A DNA stretch of 64,000 bases from Cepaea nemoralis. Taxonomy: Eukaryota; Mollusca; Gastropoda; Stylommatophora; Helicidae. The stretch is from positions 314,001 to 378,000 of the forward strand of contig JACEFZ010005600.1 of assembly GCA_014155875.1 (NCBI GenBank), given 5' to 3'. The notes under the pieces were generated by a model, which had not been told where the DNA came from, ran no database searches, and saw only the letters and a list, made by a program, of their open reading frames with translations. The position numbers were made by a program, and so were the translations under genes. Of this stretch, positions 49,271-59,830 are shown one piece after another (within the stretch, counting starts at the first letter, position 1; every line of letters starts with the position of its first letter).

Positions 49271-49281
49271 GCATGAGTGGT

Positions 49282-51060
49282 ACAAAATTTATATTCATGC
49301 ATAAATGAGAGCCCAGCGATTGACTCTCAGTAATAGCTTTAATAAACTAATGTTCAAATATTTTAGCAATAAGGAAACACAATGACAGTATATAATAGAA
49401 ACAGATCGATGCTGATACAATCACTGTGATATTAATTGATGTATGCACAGCAAAAGAAACAAGTCAAGTTCATAGAGCAAGACAAGTATAATGGGAGGCC
49501 ACTACGCACAGTACAGCTATATGAATCATAATCATTGTGAAATTGTGACTGAGAATGCTTGAGTCATACAAAAGCGATCACGGTGCTGACATCTCATTCG
49601 AGAGTGATCCCCATCTGTAGAGACCGGAGACCTGAGTGTCAGTCTTGTGTAGACTGGAGGACACCATCTCTCTGATATTTTGTCGGCAGTGGCCGATAAC
49701 ATTAGGCCTAGCAGAGTTTGCTGTGAGATGATTGTTGTAGCCTGAGTCATTTTAAAGGCAAGTATGGCGTAAATCAATGGAGAATCCTTGAGTCCGGCTT
49801 TGCCTCAATAATCATGGTGAATCATTGATATGATATGAAGAGAGTACGACCTAACCGCCTTTAAAAAAGTGAGCATAATGTAATTTCACTGAAACATAGA
49901 TTTTAATAGTATAGCAATAACGTGCAAATAGGTCCAAGCAAAACACAATTGCCAGACCACGACAAAACGCTAAGAAAACATCATCATTATTGGCAAAGTC
50001 ATAGCAGCAGTAATATTTACTCGCATAAAAGAGAAAGACCGACACTATACACATGGACATAGTAATCATACATAGTCCTCTGACAGAGACAAAGAGTACG
50101 CAAATAGCTCCAGTGACAAGGTTAATGAAAAGATGTGCAACATTTCTAAATAAGAAAGTGTCGCATGGGAAGGGGGAGGGAGAAGATTGTCAGAGTCCTA
50201 AGGGACGTAAGAAAAGACAGAGTGACAGCGAGTCAATAGGTATTGACTTAAGACGGGCTACAAGCGACCACATACACTTAGCCGAGGTCAAGGACTGTTA
50301 GGCTACTACGCAGGGCAAAGACAACACGGCCCAACTGACTTGAGCTCAAACGAGAAGCCCGTGACCAGACCCACTTGACTGGGAGTGTACTGGACAGGGC
50401 AGGACATAATGTTTGCGAGCACGAACTGAGACGGACGTATTGAGACGAGAGGGAGCTGGACTGTAGAACGCTAGAGCTTGATGAATGGATGTGACAGGTG
50501 TGTATGACTGCATTCGAGTCGTTGGCTATTTGTAATATGCTTGTAAGACGAGAGAATGCAATGAGTGTTCGTGAGACGAACGATTGTATGTAAATATCAC
50601 CAACTGAGACGTACCCAGTGTTTGAAGGTCTGTTAGAAATTTTGTCCGACTGTAATCGTATGCAGTATCGATATGAATTGTGTAGTGAGCGAACGGGTGG
50701 TGAGATGACTCTTTAAAACATTGTAAATAATAAATTATGTACAGGAAGCATGTCCTGCTATTCTCCGAGTGGAGTGATTTCTAACATTACAAGTTATCTG
50801 TCTGAGATAAGTGTGTGAGGGCAGCAAGATAGCCAGGTCATTGACAATTATCTGTCTACTGAGAATTATAATATGAAATGGAAACAAATAGGTATTTTAA
50901 ACTCCTGCGAGAAAAAACGAACTAAACATCAACAAACGTTGCACATACCTTACAAGGAGATCCACGTGTCGTGAAATACAGGTGAAAAATCCGAAATCAG
51001 AAGCACTCAATAAATATAAAAATGAATAATAAAATAAGATAAAATACACACGAACGCATA
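49282..51060. other. Unassigned DNA, possible old LTR
   Basis: No gene recognised. A short open frame at 50053-50301 is charged (KGRKKRQSDSESIG) but without motif. 50296-50786 starts TGTTAG and ends CTAACA with an AATAAA near 50729, as an LTR might. However, no TSD or second copy is present, so I give this low weight. The region adjoins the gypsy-type element once LINE J is removed. Confidence 0.35.
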
Positions 51061-51074
51061 CAATACGACACACA

Positions 51075-51105
51075 GACGTTTCGATTCTCAGAATCTTTGT
51101 CAATG
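51075..51105 (-). ncRNA. Hammerhead-like relic of the Penelope-like element
   Basis: On the minus strand: TTGACAAAG, then a GATTC-TGA-GAATC hairpin, then GAAACGTC. Penelope-like elements carry small hammerhead ribozymes of the type CTGAnGA-stem II-GAAA. Here two core positions differ (C to T and G to A), so cleavage would probably be lost. It lies downstream of the GIY-YIG ORF, as expected for the 3' terminal region. Assigned by pattern only. Confidence 0.4.
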
Positions 51106-51307
51106 ACAACACAGCTAACAACGAGATACAGCAAACGAAAGACCACAATACACTAACACACGATCTATAACTTAGCCACGTGAGGCCGGAAAGGTGACTT
51201 GGCCAGCTGAATTAAAAATGGGTTGCCAAAAAGGATTGGAGTAGCCAAAAATATGTGAACAGTCTGCTATGAAAATATAGGAAAGTGAGGACAATTAAGT
51301 TAGATAT

Positions 51308-51325
51308 GGGGGGGGGGGGGGGGGG
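51308..51325. repeat. G18 homopolymer
   Basis: An uninterrupted run of 18 G residues, flanked by TAGATAT and ACAGC. Prone to length error in sequencing. Confidence 0.9.
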
Positions 51326-51371
51326 ACAGCATAGTAATAGATAGTGTGAACAATTAGGGAAGATGCCACAG

Positions 51372-52981
51372 TTATACTGTAGCGTCCACAACCGTATTAA
51401 TTCCGGCTGGGTGGATGCATCCCAGATTGTTGATTAGTTGGCATTCAATTTTAAGTCTGACGCCGCTATTGGAGAAGCAAGGTTTTAGTGCGGTGACACA
51501 TGCATCGTCGGCTCCATTATGGTTGAAGGAATTGAAATGGTTGGGGACAGGTTTGTCAGCGCCCTGATTGATGTCCCTGAGGTGTTCCCTGAAACGATCC
51601 GCAAGACGTCTGCCCGTTTGGCCAATGTATTTCATGTCACATCGTTTGCAGATGATAACATAAATCAGATTGCGGGATGTGCAAGTGAAAGAATCTTTCA
51701 AGGTGAAGGTACCTCGGGGAAATGCAATCTCTGGTGTCTGAACAACGTATGGGCATGTCAGACAGTTCCTACGATGGCATTCGAATGTGCCCACGGATGA
51801 GGTAACCGTGGGGAGGCGACTATGCACAAGGTGGTCTCTGAGGCTCTGGTTACGGCGGAAAATTACCCTGGGGCCATTGGAGAATACCTCACGAGTGGTA
51901 GGATCGGATTCCAAGATGGACCAGTGTCTCAGGAAAATGTGCTTGATGGCATAGGCATGTGGGTGGAAGGTGAGGATAAGCTTGGGTTCATTTTTCGTAG
52001 GTCGCGTATGCTTGGCGAGGGACATTTCCCGCGAGACCTGGGTTATGCGGCAGAAAGCTGTCGACAAGACGTCCTCTGGGTAGGACCGTCTGCGGAAAAC
52101 GTCCAGCATTTCGTGGGCTCTCTCGAGGAAGTCATTATCGTCCTGACAGATACGACGAAGGCGGAGTAGCTGGGAATATGGGATGGAATCTTTGCAGCTT
52201 TTGGGGTGGGATGAGCTGTACAGGAGGAAACCGTGAGCATCAGTGGGTTTATAGTACACGGAGGTCGTCAGGCCTGTAGGGTTTAACTTGATGGTGGTGT
52301 CAAGGAAATTGACAGAGGTGGTAGAAATTTCTGAGGTGAATTTGATCGATGGATGGAAGTTATTGACATAATGTATGAAACGGTTCAGTTCCGCCTCTGA
52401 CATGTCAGTGAGACCTATGCCGTCATCGATGTAGCGTCGGTAAAAAAAAAAGGGAGAAGACCATCATAGCTAAGTTCAATCTGGTGTTCCAGATGTCCCA
52501 TAAATACACATGCGTAGCTGGGTCCCATTTTAGTGCCCATGGCGACACCGCTGATTTGTTCAAAGTAGTGGCCATTGAACTCAAAGGAATTATTGGTGAG
52601 GACCAATTCAGCGAGTCTCACAAGTGTGCGTGTAGGGATGGCTTGATCTGTGCGTTGATCCAGAAAGAACTGTAGCGCCTTGAGGCCATCGGCGTGGGGA
52701 ATGGAGGTATAGAGGGAACATACATCCATTAGGAATAGTCTGTATGTGTTCCCAGGAGTCAGTTGGAGAGAGTTGAATGAAAGTAACGCATGCGTTGTAT
52801 CCTTGATGTATGACGGGAGATTCGCAACTAGAGGTTGGAAAATCCTGTCAAGAAACGCTGAGATCAGTTCAGTCGGGCATGAGCATGCGGAAACTATCGG
52901 ACGTCCAGGATTTTTGAGTTTATGCATTTTGGGCAGCATGTAGAGGGTGGGTTGAGAATTATAAACTTCATAGACTGTCAT
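51372..52981 (-). mobile_element. Penelope-like element (RT + GIY-YIG endonuclease), 5'-truncated
   Basis: Two minus-strand frames. 52981-52415 is RT: LYMLPKMHKLKNPGRPIVSA, LMDVCSLYTSIPHADGL, FEQISGVAMGTKMGPSYA. After an A10 run at 52442-52451 the frame shifts, and the next block has the catalytic box YIDD (52433-52422), then MSEAELNRF. 52403-51372 continues with the thumb, a CHRRNCLTC cysteine-histidine cluster, and GIY-YIG (NLIYVIICKRCDMKYIGQTG, RxxxxFREH). The RNA-copying and DNA-cutting domains are both present. The homopolymer shift may be a sequencing error. The 5' end is cut by satellite DNA at about 52981. Confidence 0.88.
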
Positions 52982-53156
52982 GATATAGTCTGATTAGTAT
53001 GATAAACTTGATACACTGTCATGATATAGTCTGCTGAGAATTATAACCTTTATGCACTGTCATGATATAGTCTACTGAGAATTATAAACTTCATAGACTG
53101 ACATGATACAGTCTACAGAGAATGATACACTTCATACACTGTCATGATACAGTCTC
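52975..53156. repeat. 41-bp satellite, reverse orientation
   Basis: Four to five units of the same satellite as 26780-27961, reverse-complemented (GAGAATTATAAACTTCATAG, ACTGTCATGATATAGTCTAC). It lies between the truncated 5' end of the Penelope-like element and the 3' end of LINE M2. Confidence 0.88.
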
Positions 53157-55997
53157 ATGTCATCTCATCATGTTCCTCTTGTACCTTGCGGTGTCGAGGT
53201 GATGTATAAGCAGTGGGAGAGTGCCCGCTTATGGGCTTCATATATCGATATTCCCATGGACTCTGTTATTCCCTGCGTCCATCGTTTATGTGGTCGGCCT
53301 CTTCCTCTGCTTCCCTCTGGTCTGTACATCATTGCTTGTTGTGGTAACCTACTTGCATGGCCAAGCCATTTGACTTGCTGCTTTCTAATAAAATCAAATG
53401 CAGCTATAAACCCTACTTTAGTCCCGATTTCTTTATTTTTGATTTTATCTCTTCTTTGTTGTGATTCTTTTTTTCTCTTTTTCTGTCATTGTCCAGGTTT
53501 GGCATTGGTAACATAGAGTTGGTAGGAAGATTGTGTTGTAAAGTGCTTTCTTAGTAGTTATTGATACATGTTTGTTCTTTAGTATTGGTGCCATTTGTCC
53601 AATGAGTTGGTTTGTCTTATGGCATATATTTTCGATCTCGTCTTCTGATTTGCCATTTGATGATATTATACTTCCTAGGTACTTGAAACTCTTAATTTGT
53701 GCCAGGAGATGTTCGTTTAGGTGAATCGTTGTTGTTTTATCTTCTTTAGCTATAGTCAATAGCTCTGTTTTACTTGAGCTAATTTTCATGTTATGTTCCC
53801 TACACATTTCGTTTAGACTATTCATGTGGTCTTGTAATTCAGCTTCTGATTTTGCTATTAGTGCTTGGTCGTTCGCAAACAGGAGTTCTCTAATGGTTAG
53901 ATTTGCAGATGGTTCTTCTTCTGTGTTCTCGTCGTGCTGAGTTCTCGCGGTCTCCGTTTGGCTGGTTTCTTTACATATGATGTCTATACATGTTATAAAC
54001 AAAAGAGGGGACAGGACACAACCAAGTCGTACTCCGGATGTTATGGTGAAGGGTTGTGAGTGTACCCCTTTTGCTCTCACTATGCATTCACTGTTGTTGT
54101 ATAAGCTTCTTCATAGGTTTGTTAGATGTGTACTCACTCCATATTGTTTAAGGATTTTCCACAGCTTGTTTCTATCTACTCTATCAAATGCCTTTTCTTG
54201 GTCGACAAAGGCTAAGTATAGTGTTTCATTGAATTCGATTGATTTTTCTATAAGTTGTCTAAGAGCAAAATTGGCATCTGTGCATCCTTTGTTTTTCCTA
54301 AATCCAAGTTGTGCTTCGCTTAGGTGGGGTTCTATAATAGTTCTTAGTCTTCTTTCAAGAATTTTGCAAAATATTTTCCTGGTTTGACTCAACAGTGAAA
54401 TGACTCTGTATTGTGTGCAGTCTCTTTTGCTGCCTTTTTTCCAAATTGGGATAATTATGGCGTTTCCCCAGTCTCAAGGTATCTGTTGTTCTACCCAAAC
54501 ATGGTTGAATAGTCTATGTAGCCATGGTGCTCCTACTCCTCTTGCTGATTTAATTAGTTCATTTGGTATTTCATCTAGTCCTGGTGATTTGTTCAATGGG
54601 ACTAATCTGATGGCTTCTATAATTTCTTCTTTCATTGTGTCTGGTTCTAGTTCTTCGGTGGCATCTGTGTCGGTTTCTTGAATTCCTGTGACATCTGATG
54701 GGATGTTAAGAAGTTGTTCAAAGTACTGTTTCCACCTTATTAAGATTTGCTTTTGTTCACTTATTGATTCTCCATTCTCGCTGTTAATTATTTCAGTTGG
54801 GTCAAAGGGTTCTCCTCTGGTTCGCATTGCACTTATCTTTTTATAGAAGTTTCTAGTTACCTCCATGTAGTTTTTATTTAGAGTTTTTCCATACTCCTCC
54901 CAGTCTTTTTGTTTTTCTCTTTTTACTATTCTATTCACATGTCTTCTCGCTATTCTATATTATATGTAATAGCATTCCTGTTTGCTCGTCGACCACTTTT
55001 TATATTTTTCCTTTTTGTCTTTACAGCTTTCTTTACTTCTGCGTTCCACCAACTTGTTATTTTCTTTATTCGTGTTTTGCGTTTTTTCGTAGTTCCACGT
55101 GTTATCTTTGCAGTATTTAAAATGCTTGATTTGAAAATCTCCCATTCTTCTTCCATTGTCTTTCTTTCTATAGGTAATTTTACAAAGGTTTCAGTTAGTT
55201 ATTTTTCATAATTTTCCCTCACTGCCTCGTCTTTGAGATTTTTAAAGTTTACTGATTCACATGGCATATATTTGCCTGGTCTTTGCTTTTTTCTGCTGAT
55301 TGTTCTTATTGTGCTTTGTGGTGTGTTTATACCTAAGTTGGGCACTGCCCTTGCATCTAATATATTTCTCTTTCTGTTACTTCTTGTTAATATACAATCA
55401 ATTTGGCTTTTAGTATCTAGATAGTTCCATTTATACCAGAGGTGTATTTGTGAGTCTTTGTGTTTATAGAATGTATTTGTTATATGGCTGCATAGCTCTA
55501 TCAGTCTACTTCCGTTATCAGTTCTTTCATTATTTTGGTCTCCAACTACTCCAAGATGTTTTCTATGCCCGCTCTGTTGTGTCCTAGTCTTACATTGAAG
55601 TCTCACATAACTATGATGTAGTCTTGCTTATCTATTGTATTTAACACGTCAAGGATGTTTTCGTAGAAGTCCTCTCATTCTTGCTCAATATTGTTTGTAT
55701 TACATGGTGCGTATATTTGTACATATCGTGTAATTGTATGTTCATTAATTCTCACTGTTATGATTCTTTCAGAGATATATATATATATATATATTATTTC
55801 TAGTATCCCTCTTGCTAGCCGTGGTTAAATGACTTCCCACACCGTGTCTTGCCCTTTCTTGCTGTTCTACTCCACAGCAGACAAACGTGTAACTGTTGTG
55901 GATCTCCCTGCATCCTTCCCCCTTTATTCTGGTGTCCGCTATTCCCTTCAGTCCAATTTCCTCTTTTCTTTAATGAATATGTTAAAGGAATAGACAA
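53157..55997 (-). mobile_element. LINE 'M2', nearly full length, same family as F and O
   Basis: Minus strand. Endonuclease start 55997-55680 (GCRE..., LLWSRTARKGKTRCGKS in shifted frames) and endonuclease body 55606-55199 (LIELCSHITNTFYKHKD). Linker 55156-54474 (NKSPGLDEIPNELIKSARG). RT fingers 54392-54111 (LGFRKNKGCTDANFAL, FVDQEKAFDRVDRNKLW). Palm, thumb and C-terminus 54080-53157, with the catalytic box altered to FAND (53879-53868). Its 3' end (GATGAGATGA) abuts the 41-bp satellite, as that of F does. Several shifts and stops are present. The 5' end adjoins a (TA)n run. Confidence 0.78.
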
Positions 55998-56002
55998 ACT
56001 AT

Positions 56003-56056
<54 letters not shown>

Positions 56057-56128
56057 ATATATAATATATATATATCTATATATAGTATATATATATATAT
56101 ATATATATATCATATATATATATATACA
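55988..56128. repeat. (TA)n microsatellite with interruptions
   Basis: TA-rich, with a few interruptions (TATAGTATATAATA). It separates the 5' end of LINE M2 from the (CAT)n tail of LINE B2. Confidence 0.92.
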
Positions 56129-56136
56129 TCATCATC

Positions 56137-57040
56137 ATCATCATCATCATCAAGTGCAGTGCCGGCTGGCGTAGGCAGTTCATGGCTCTCCATAGATCTC
56201 GGTCTTTGGTTTTCTGGATCAACTCTGGTGCTGATATTCCTCCATGCCACCGTCTCAATCCATCCAGCATCACTTCTCTTGGTCTACCTCTGCCTCTCTT
56301 CCCCTCGATCTTTCCAGTTGTTACGATGTTCTCCAATGCCTCTCTTCTCATCACGTGACCGAAGAAAGCTGTTTGTCTCTGTCTTATTGTTGTATATAAT
56401 GTTCTAGTTTCATTAGCCTGTTTCAGGCAGTCGTCGTTAGTTACTCTGGCAGTCCAAGGAATTCGCAACATTCGTTTCAGGAACCACATCTCTGTTGCTT
56501 CTAATTTCTTCTTAATTTGTTCATTTACGTTCCAAGATTCACTGCCATACAGCAAAACTGGTTCTACATAGCATTTCAGCACTCTCTTTCTTACATTCAG
56601 TGATAGTGACTTATTGCATAAGATACTCTTCATTTTCTGAAAAGCGGCTTTTGCCTTCCCTATTCTACTCCTAATCTCTGTTGTACATCTTCCATCTGAT
56701 GTTATAAATGCCCCTAGGTATCTAAAATTATCAACTTGGTTAAGGATTTTCCCTTCAATTTCTATGACACATTTTGGTGTCACCATTTTCTTTGATATTA
56801 CCATTGTTACTGTTTTCTTGATATTCAAGGAGAGTCCTTTCCTTGCACTCTCTGTTACTACAACGTCTAATAATTGTTGTAGGTCTTTTGAATTATCCGC
56901 CACCAATACTGTGTCATCTGCAACGCGTATATTATTTATATTATAACCTCCAACTAGTATTCCTGGCATCTCTTTGATCTCTCTCATTATTACTTCGCTA
57001 TACAGGGAGAAAAGATCTGGTGGATCTGGATCTATATATA
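56137..57040 (-). pseudogene. LINE 'B2' RT fragment with (ATG)n tail
   Basis: A 303-codon frame on the minus strand: palm (NNIRVADDTVLVADN, catalytic box VADD with Y replaced by V), DVVVTESARKGLSLNIKKTVTM, QVDNFRYLGAFITSDGR, VLLYGSESWNV, FGHVMRREALENIVTTGKIEGKRGRGRPREVML. The tail is (ATG)n next to TA repeats. It is the same family as fragment B at 7139-7447. Just upstream (57040-56987) a LYSEVIM-type start of the palm lies in another frame. 5'-truncated, and likely inactive because of the altered box. Confidence 0.83.
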
Positions 57041-57119
57041 TAGGCTGTGTGGATGTTGTTGCAGTTTGTAAAAATAATTAAGGTATTGGAAATAGGAGGA
57101 GGGGAGTAAAAGTTGGTTA

Positions 57120-57520
57120 TATTCGTGTCATTATATAGAGATCCGCGGTCGGTACCTGGTAAATCTGTGAGGGTTTAGTGGAAAATATATTGAAGGTTCA
57201 TAAATATGTGATGATAAGAGGGTGTAGCGAGTGTGGGATTCGAACCGGCGGTAGACAACTACGGGTGATGGTCAAGGATGATTGGGTGTAGAGAGGGGGA
57301 TTCGACTCGGTGGTAGACAACTATTGGTGATGGATCGAAGTAGTCCTGTCGGCATATGGATGTGGTAGATTTGAACCCCGGTCGGTAACTATATGTATGT
57401 TGTCTCTGTGAGGGCCATGTGTTTAGTGGACTATAGTGGCAATAGTATTTCGGGGTGGTCATAAATCTTAAACGTAATGGGTATTGATAAGAGGTGGGGT
57501 GTTATGTAGAGGGTCGCAGT
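57120..57520. repeat. Degenerate tandem repeat with tRNA B-box-like motifs
   Basis: Two copies of a roughly 235-bp unit (CGGTCGGTA...CTGTGAGGG...GTTTAGTGGA...ATGATAAGAGG) at about 57145-57255 and 57380-57500. Between them, GGATTCGAACC (57237), GGATTCGACTC (57299) and AGATTTGAACC (57367) are reverse complements of pol III B-box sequences, each followed by a CGGTxGTAGAC or CGGTCGGTAAC block. It may derive from SINE or tRNA-like units. Confidence 0.5.
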
Positions 57521-57524
57521 TACA

Positions 57525-57860
57525 CACTGGTCAACCAGTGGTCAATTAGTGGTCATGTAGTGGTCAAGTAGTGGTCAAGTGGTCGAGTGACCACTTAAAT
57601 TGAAGAGGACGATGTGCGTAAGATTATGCTAGTGGTTAAAGTGATCGATGACGTGGTCAACCAGTGGTCAAGCAGTGGTCAAGTTGTCGAGTGACCACTT
57701 AAATTGTAGGGGAAGGTACGTGTAGTGCACCAATGGTAGGTAAAGTGAGGAGGAATCAGTAGTAGTGATAATAGTACTATCAATATTAGTTGTAGCGACA
57801 ACAATATTAGCTGGTGCCTTGTTAGAGATACAAGTCTCTTTTTTGGGGTGGGTAAAAATC
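57525..57860. repeat. GTGGTCAA-rich repeat
   Basis: Short direct repeats of AGTGGTCAA or similar. A longer unit, AAGTGGTCGAGTGACCACTTAAATTG, occurs near 57573 and again near 57680 and contains the palindrome AAGTGGTCgagtGACCACTT. No gene. Confidence 0.6.
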
Positions 57861-58330
57861 ATACAAATACAAAGAGGGTCACACAAACACACATATATGC
57901 AGACAAGACACAGACACTCAAGGACAAACACAGGTACAGACACATACACCCATAAACAAATACACAAGTACACACACACACGCATCTCCTACCATTACTA
58001 ATGTCACCAAAACTATACACAAGTACACACGTGCAGACACACACACCTATAATCAAATACACAAGTACACACTTACACACAAACAAAAAGACAACGACCC
58101 ATCTCCTACCCGTACTACTGTTACCACAACAAGTACACACAGACAGACATACACACAAATACACACTTGATACACTTATACATACAGACATCACGATTGC
58201 AGACACACAAATACAGACATACCCTTGTACATACAGACACATGAACACAAAGATCCACACACGTGCACACTTGTACATACAGACACAGACACAAGAACAC
58301 AAAGAAGCAAATACAGACACATACTGAGCT
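57861..58330. repeat. CA-rich imperfect repeat
   Basis: ACACA/ACAGACA/ACAAGTACACAC sequences. Internal duplication of CATCTCCTACC...ACAAGTACACAC occurs near 57982 and 58098. Open frames on both strands here are compositional artefacts. Confidence 0.8.
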
Positions 58331-58388
58331 GTAAGATTTAGTTATGTAATTATTCAACTGTTGCCTGCAACCAAGTATAGAAATTACC

Positions 58389-58922
58389 CTAACCACCTTG
58401 ATGCTGCAGTATCCAAGGATTTAGTTTATCAGACATATACTTGCCTACAGATGTAGCAAAGCTTTCCTCCAGGTCCTGGACATTCACGTCTGTATTGTTA
58501 GAATTATTAATCAGATGCTTACCCAGAAGCATACCAAGTGTAAACACCATCATTATTCTCCCATATTTGATGACGTTATCGTCAAAGACTTCATTAGCAA
58601 TTGAAACAAAGGCCATGAAAACGTGTTCGGGCTTGATACGGACTTCTAGTCTCGTGAATAACACATCTTTTTGGTTGGCTATGTGACGTACTAAGCGACA
58701 CAACCTCGAGTTATTGGTCTTTGTGGTTTCGTAGGAACTAATAATAGTCAACGCCATAGTCACCAGCTCGCTGTGTTTCAAGTCGGCCGTTTGTTGTGTT
58801 ATTATTACACTGATAGCTACCAGAGACCCACTAGCGTGCAGTTGGTGGTCAAATGTTCCAATACTATCACCCGACGCTTTATAAACATCAACGCGACTAG
58901 GTTGCTGGTTATTAATACTCAT
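58389..58922 (-). pseudogene. Bcl-2-like protein, truncated in BH2
   Basis: 177 codons open on the minus strand, no introns. Residues 111-132 (VFDDNVIKYGRIMMVFTLGM) match a BH1 region, where the NWGR-type core reads KYGR. Residues 169-177 (PWILQHQGG) match the start of BH2, and the next codon is TAG at the position where the family has tryptophan. The region before (residues 50-105) is alpha-helical in character, with no convincing BH3 by eye. No C-terminal membrane anchor remains. Family role: blocking or promoting mitochondrial apoptosis. Its start codon overlaps that of the ATPase on the other strand, so it belongs to the element. The stop suggests it is now inactive, or makes a slightly short protein. 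Confidence 0.72.
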
Positions 58923-59507
58923 GGATCCTAGGTGGAAACATCCTTTTACGGCCTTGATTGCGGGTCCAACGGGGAATGGTAAACCGTCTTTATCTATAGG
59001 TTCTTGGCCCGTCTACCAGCCTTGGGAGACCCCCTTCCAGAGGAAATTATATGTCCAACGGGGAATGGCAACCCATGTACGAAACTATGAAAGTGTTCAA
59101 TTTAACGAAGGTCTGCCGGATATCGAAAAAAGGACAGGGGATAGAGTCGGTTAGTGGTCATAGATGATCTAATGTCTGAGACAGATGACAGAGTGACTAA
59201 ATTATTTACTAAAGGCAGTCATCATCGCAACCTCAGTGTTATGTATATAGTAAGAACCTATTTGGTAAGAATAAAGAACAAAGAACTATCAGTCTGAATT
59301 CGCACTACCTAGTGGTGTTTAAGAATCCTTGAGACGGGTCTCAGATTACCAATCTGGCCAAACAGATGTATCCAGGACGTGTGTCATATGCCCAAGAGAC
59401 ATTTAAAGACGCGACATCGGCTCCTGCGACAGGAAACACCGGATCAGCTCCGCTTACGCAGTCATATATTCCCTGATCAGCACCAAGTCGTCTACATCCC
59501 CAAATAA
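58921..59507 (+). pseudogene. Polinton-type packaging ATPase, frameshifted
   Basis: An FtsK/HerA-like ATPase that would pump DNA into capsids. 58921-59154 holds the N-terminus with a Walker A motif (GPTGNGK, residues 15-21). The residue after K is P instead of S/T, which should hamper nucleotide-metal binding. About 59150-59245, in another frame, carries the Walker B segment (VVIDDLMSE) and KLFTKGSHHRNLSVMYIV. From about 59247 a third frame continues (NSHYLVVFKNP), with an in-frame TGA at 59330-59332. A further shift precedes the end near 59507. At least three frame changes and one stop: a clear pseudogene. The start codon overlaps that of the opposite-strand Bcl-2-like gene. Confidence 0.82.
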
Positions 59508-59652
59508 CCTGTCTATCCGACTTAAACATAACGAGGGTATGTTACGCTTCTTGGGTCAGACCAAACCCAGCGACTGTGAAGGCAGTAATGAAATCAGCTT
59601 CCCCGGATCTCGTCCCATCAATTTGTGATTGCTGTCACAACGTTTAAAAGGT

Positions 59653-59790
59653 ATGTTTCCCCTGACACCAGCTCAGAATAAGCGTCTGCAACGACACAAA
59701 GACAGTCTGAGAGCACTCACGCATAAGAAATTATCGCTCAAGAAAAGGAAAGAGATCCTGCAACAAGGTGGTTTCATAGGGCCTTACTAG
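59653..59790 (+). CDS. Small basic Polinton-type protein (45 codons, remnant or intact)
   Basis: Starts at ATG 59653 and ends TAG 59788-59790. Very basic: NKRLQRHKDSLRALTHKKLS then KKRKEILQQGGFIG. A basic segment followed by GGF and a hydrophobic end is typical of a small gene found between ATPase and integrase in Polinton-like elements. A core- or membrane-associated virion role is inference. Here the stop falls right after GGFIGPY, so the hydrophobic C-terminal part is probably lost. Confidence 0.5.
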   Translation: MFPLTPAQNKRLQRHKDSLRALTHKKLSLKKRKEILQQGGFIGPY

Positions 59791-59830
59791 GCCCCATACT
59801 AAATGTGTTAAAAAGCGCGGTGGGTTTGTA

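Noticed and set aside
50296..50786. Solo LTR with TGTTAG...CTAACA ends
   Set aside because: Flanks show no target-site duplication and no second copy exists in the window. Kept only as a remark in the unassigned region.
57668..58396. Cysteine- and valine-rich minus-strand frames of 91-153 codons
   Set aside because: Reverse translation of CA-rich repeat DNA (CVCV patterns); no family motif.
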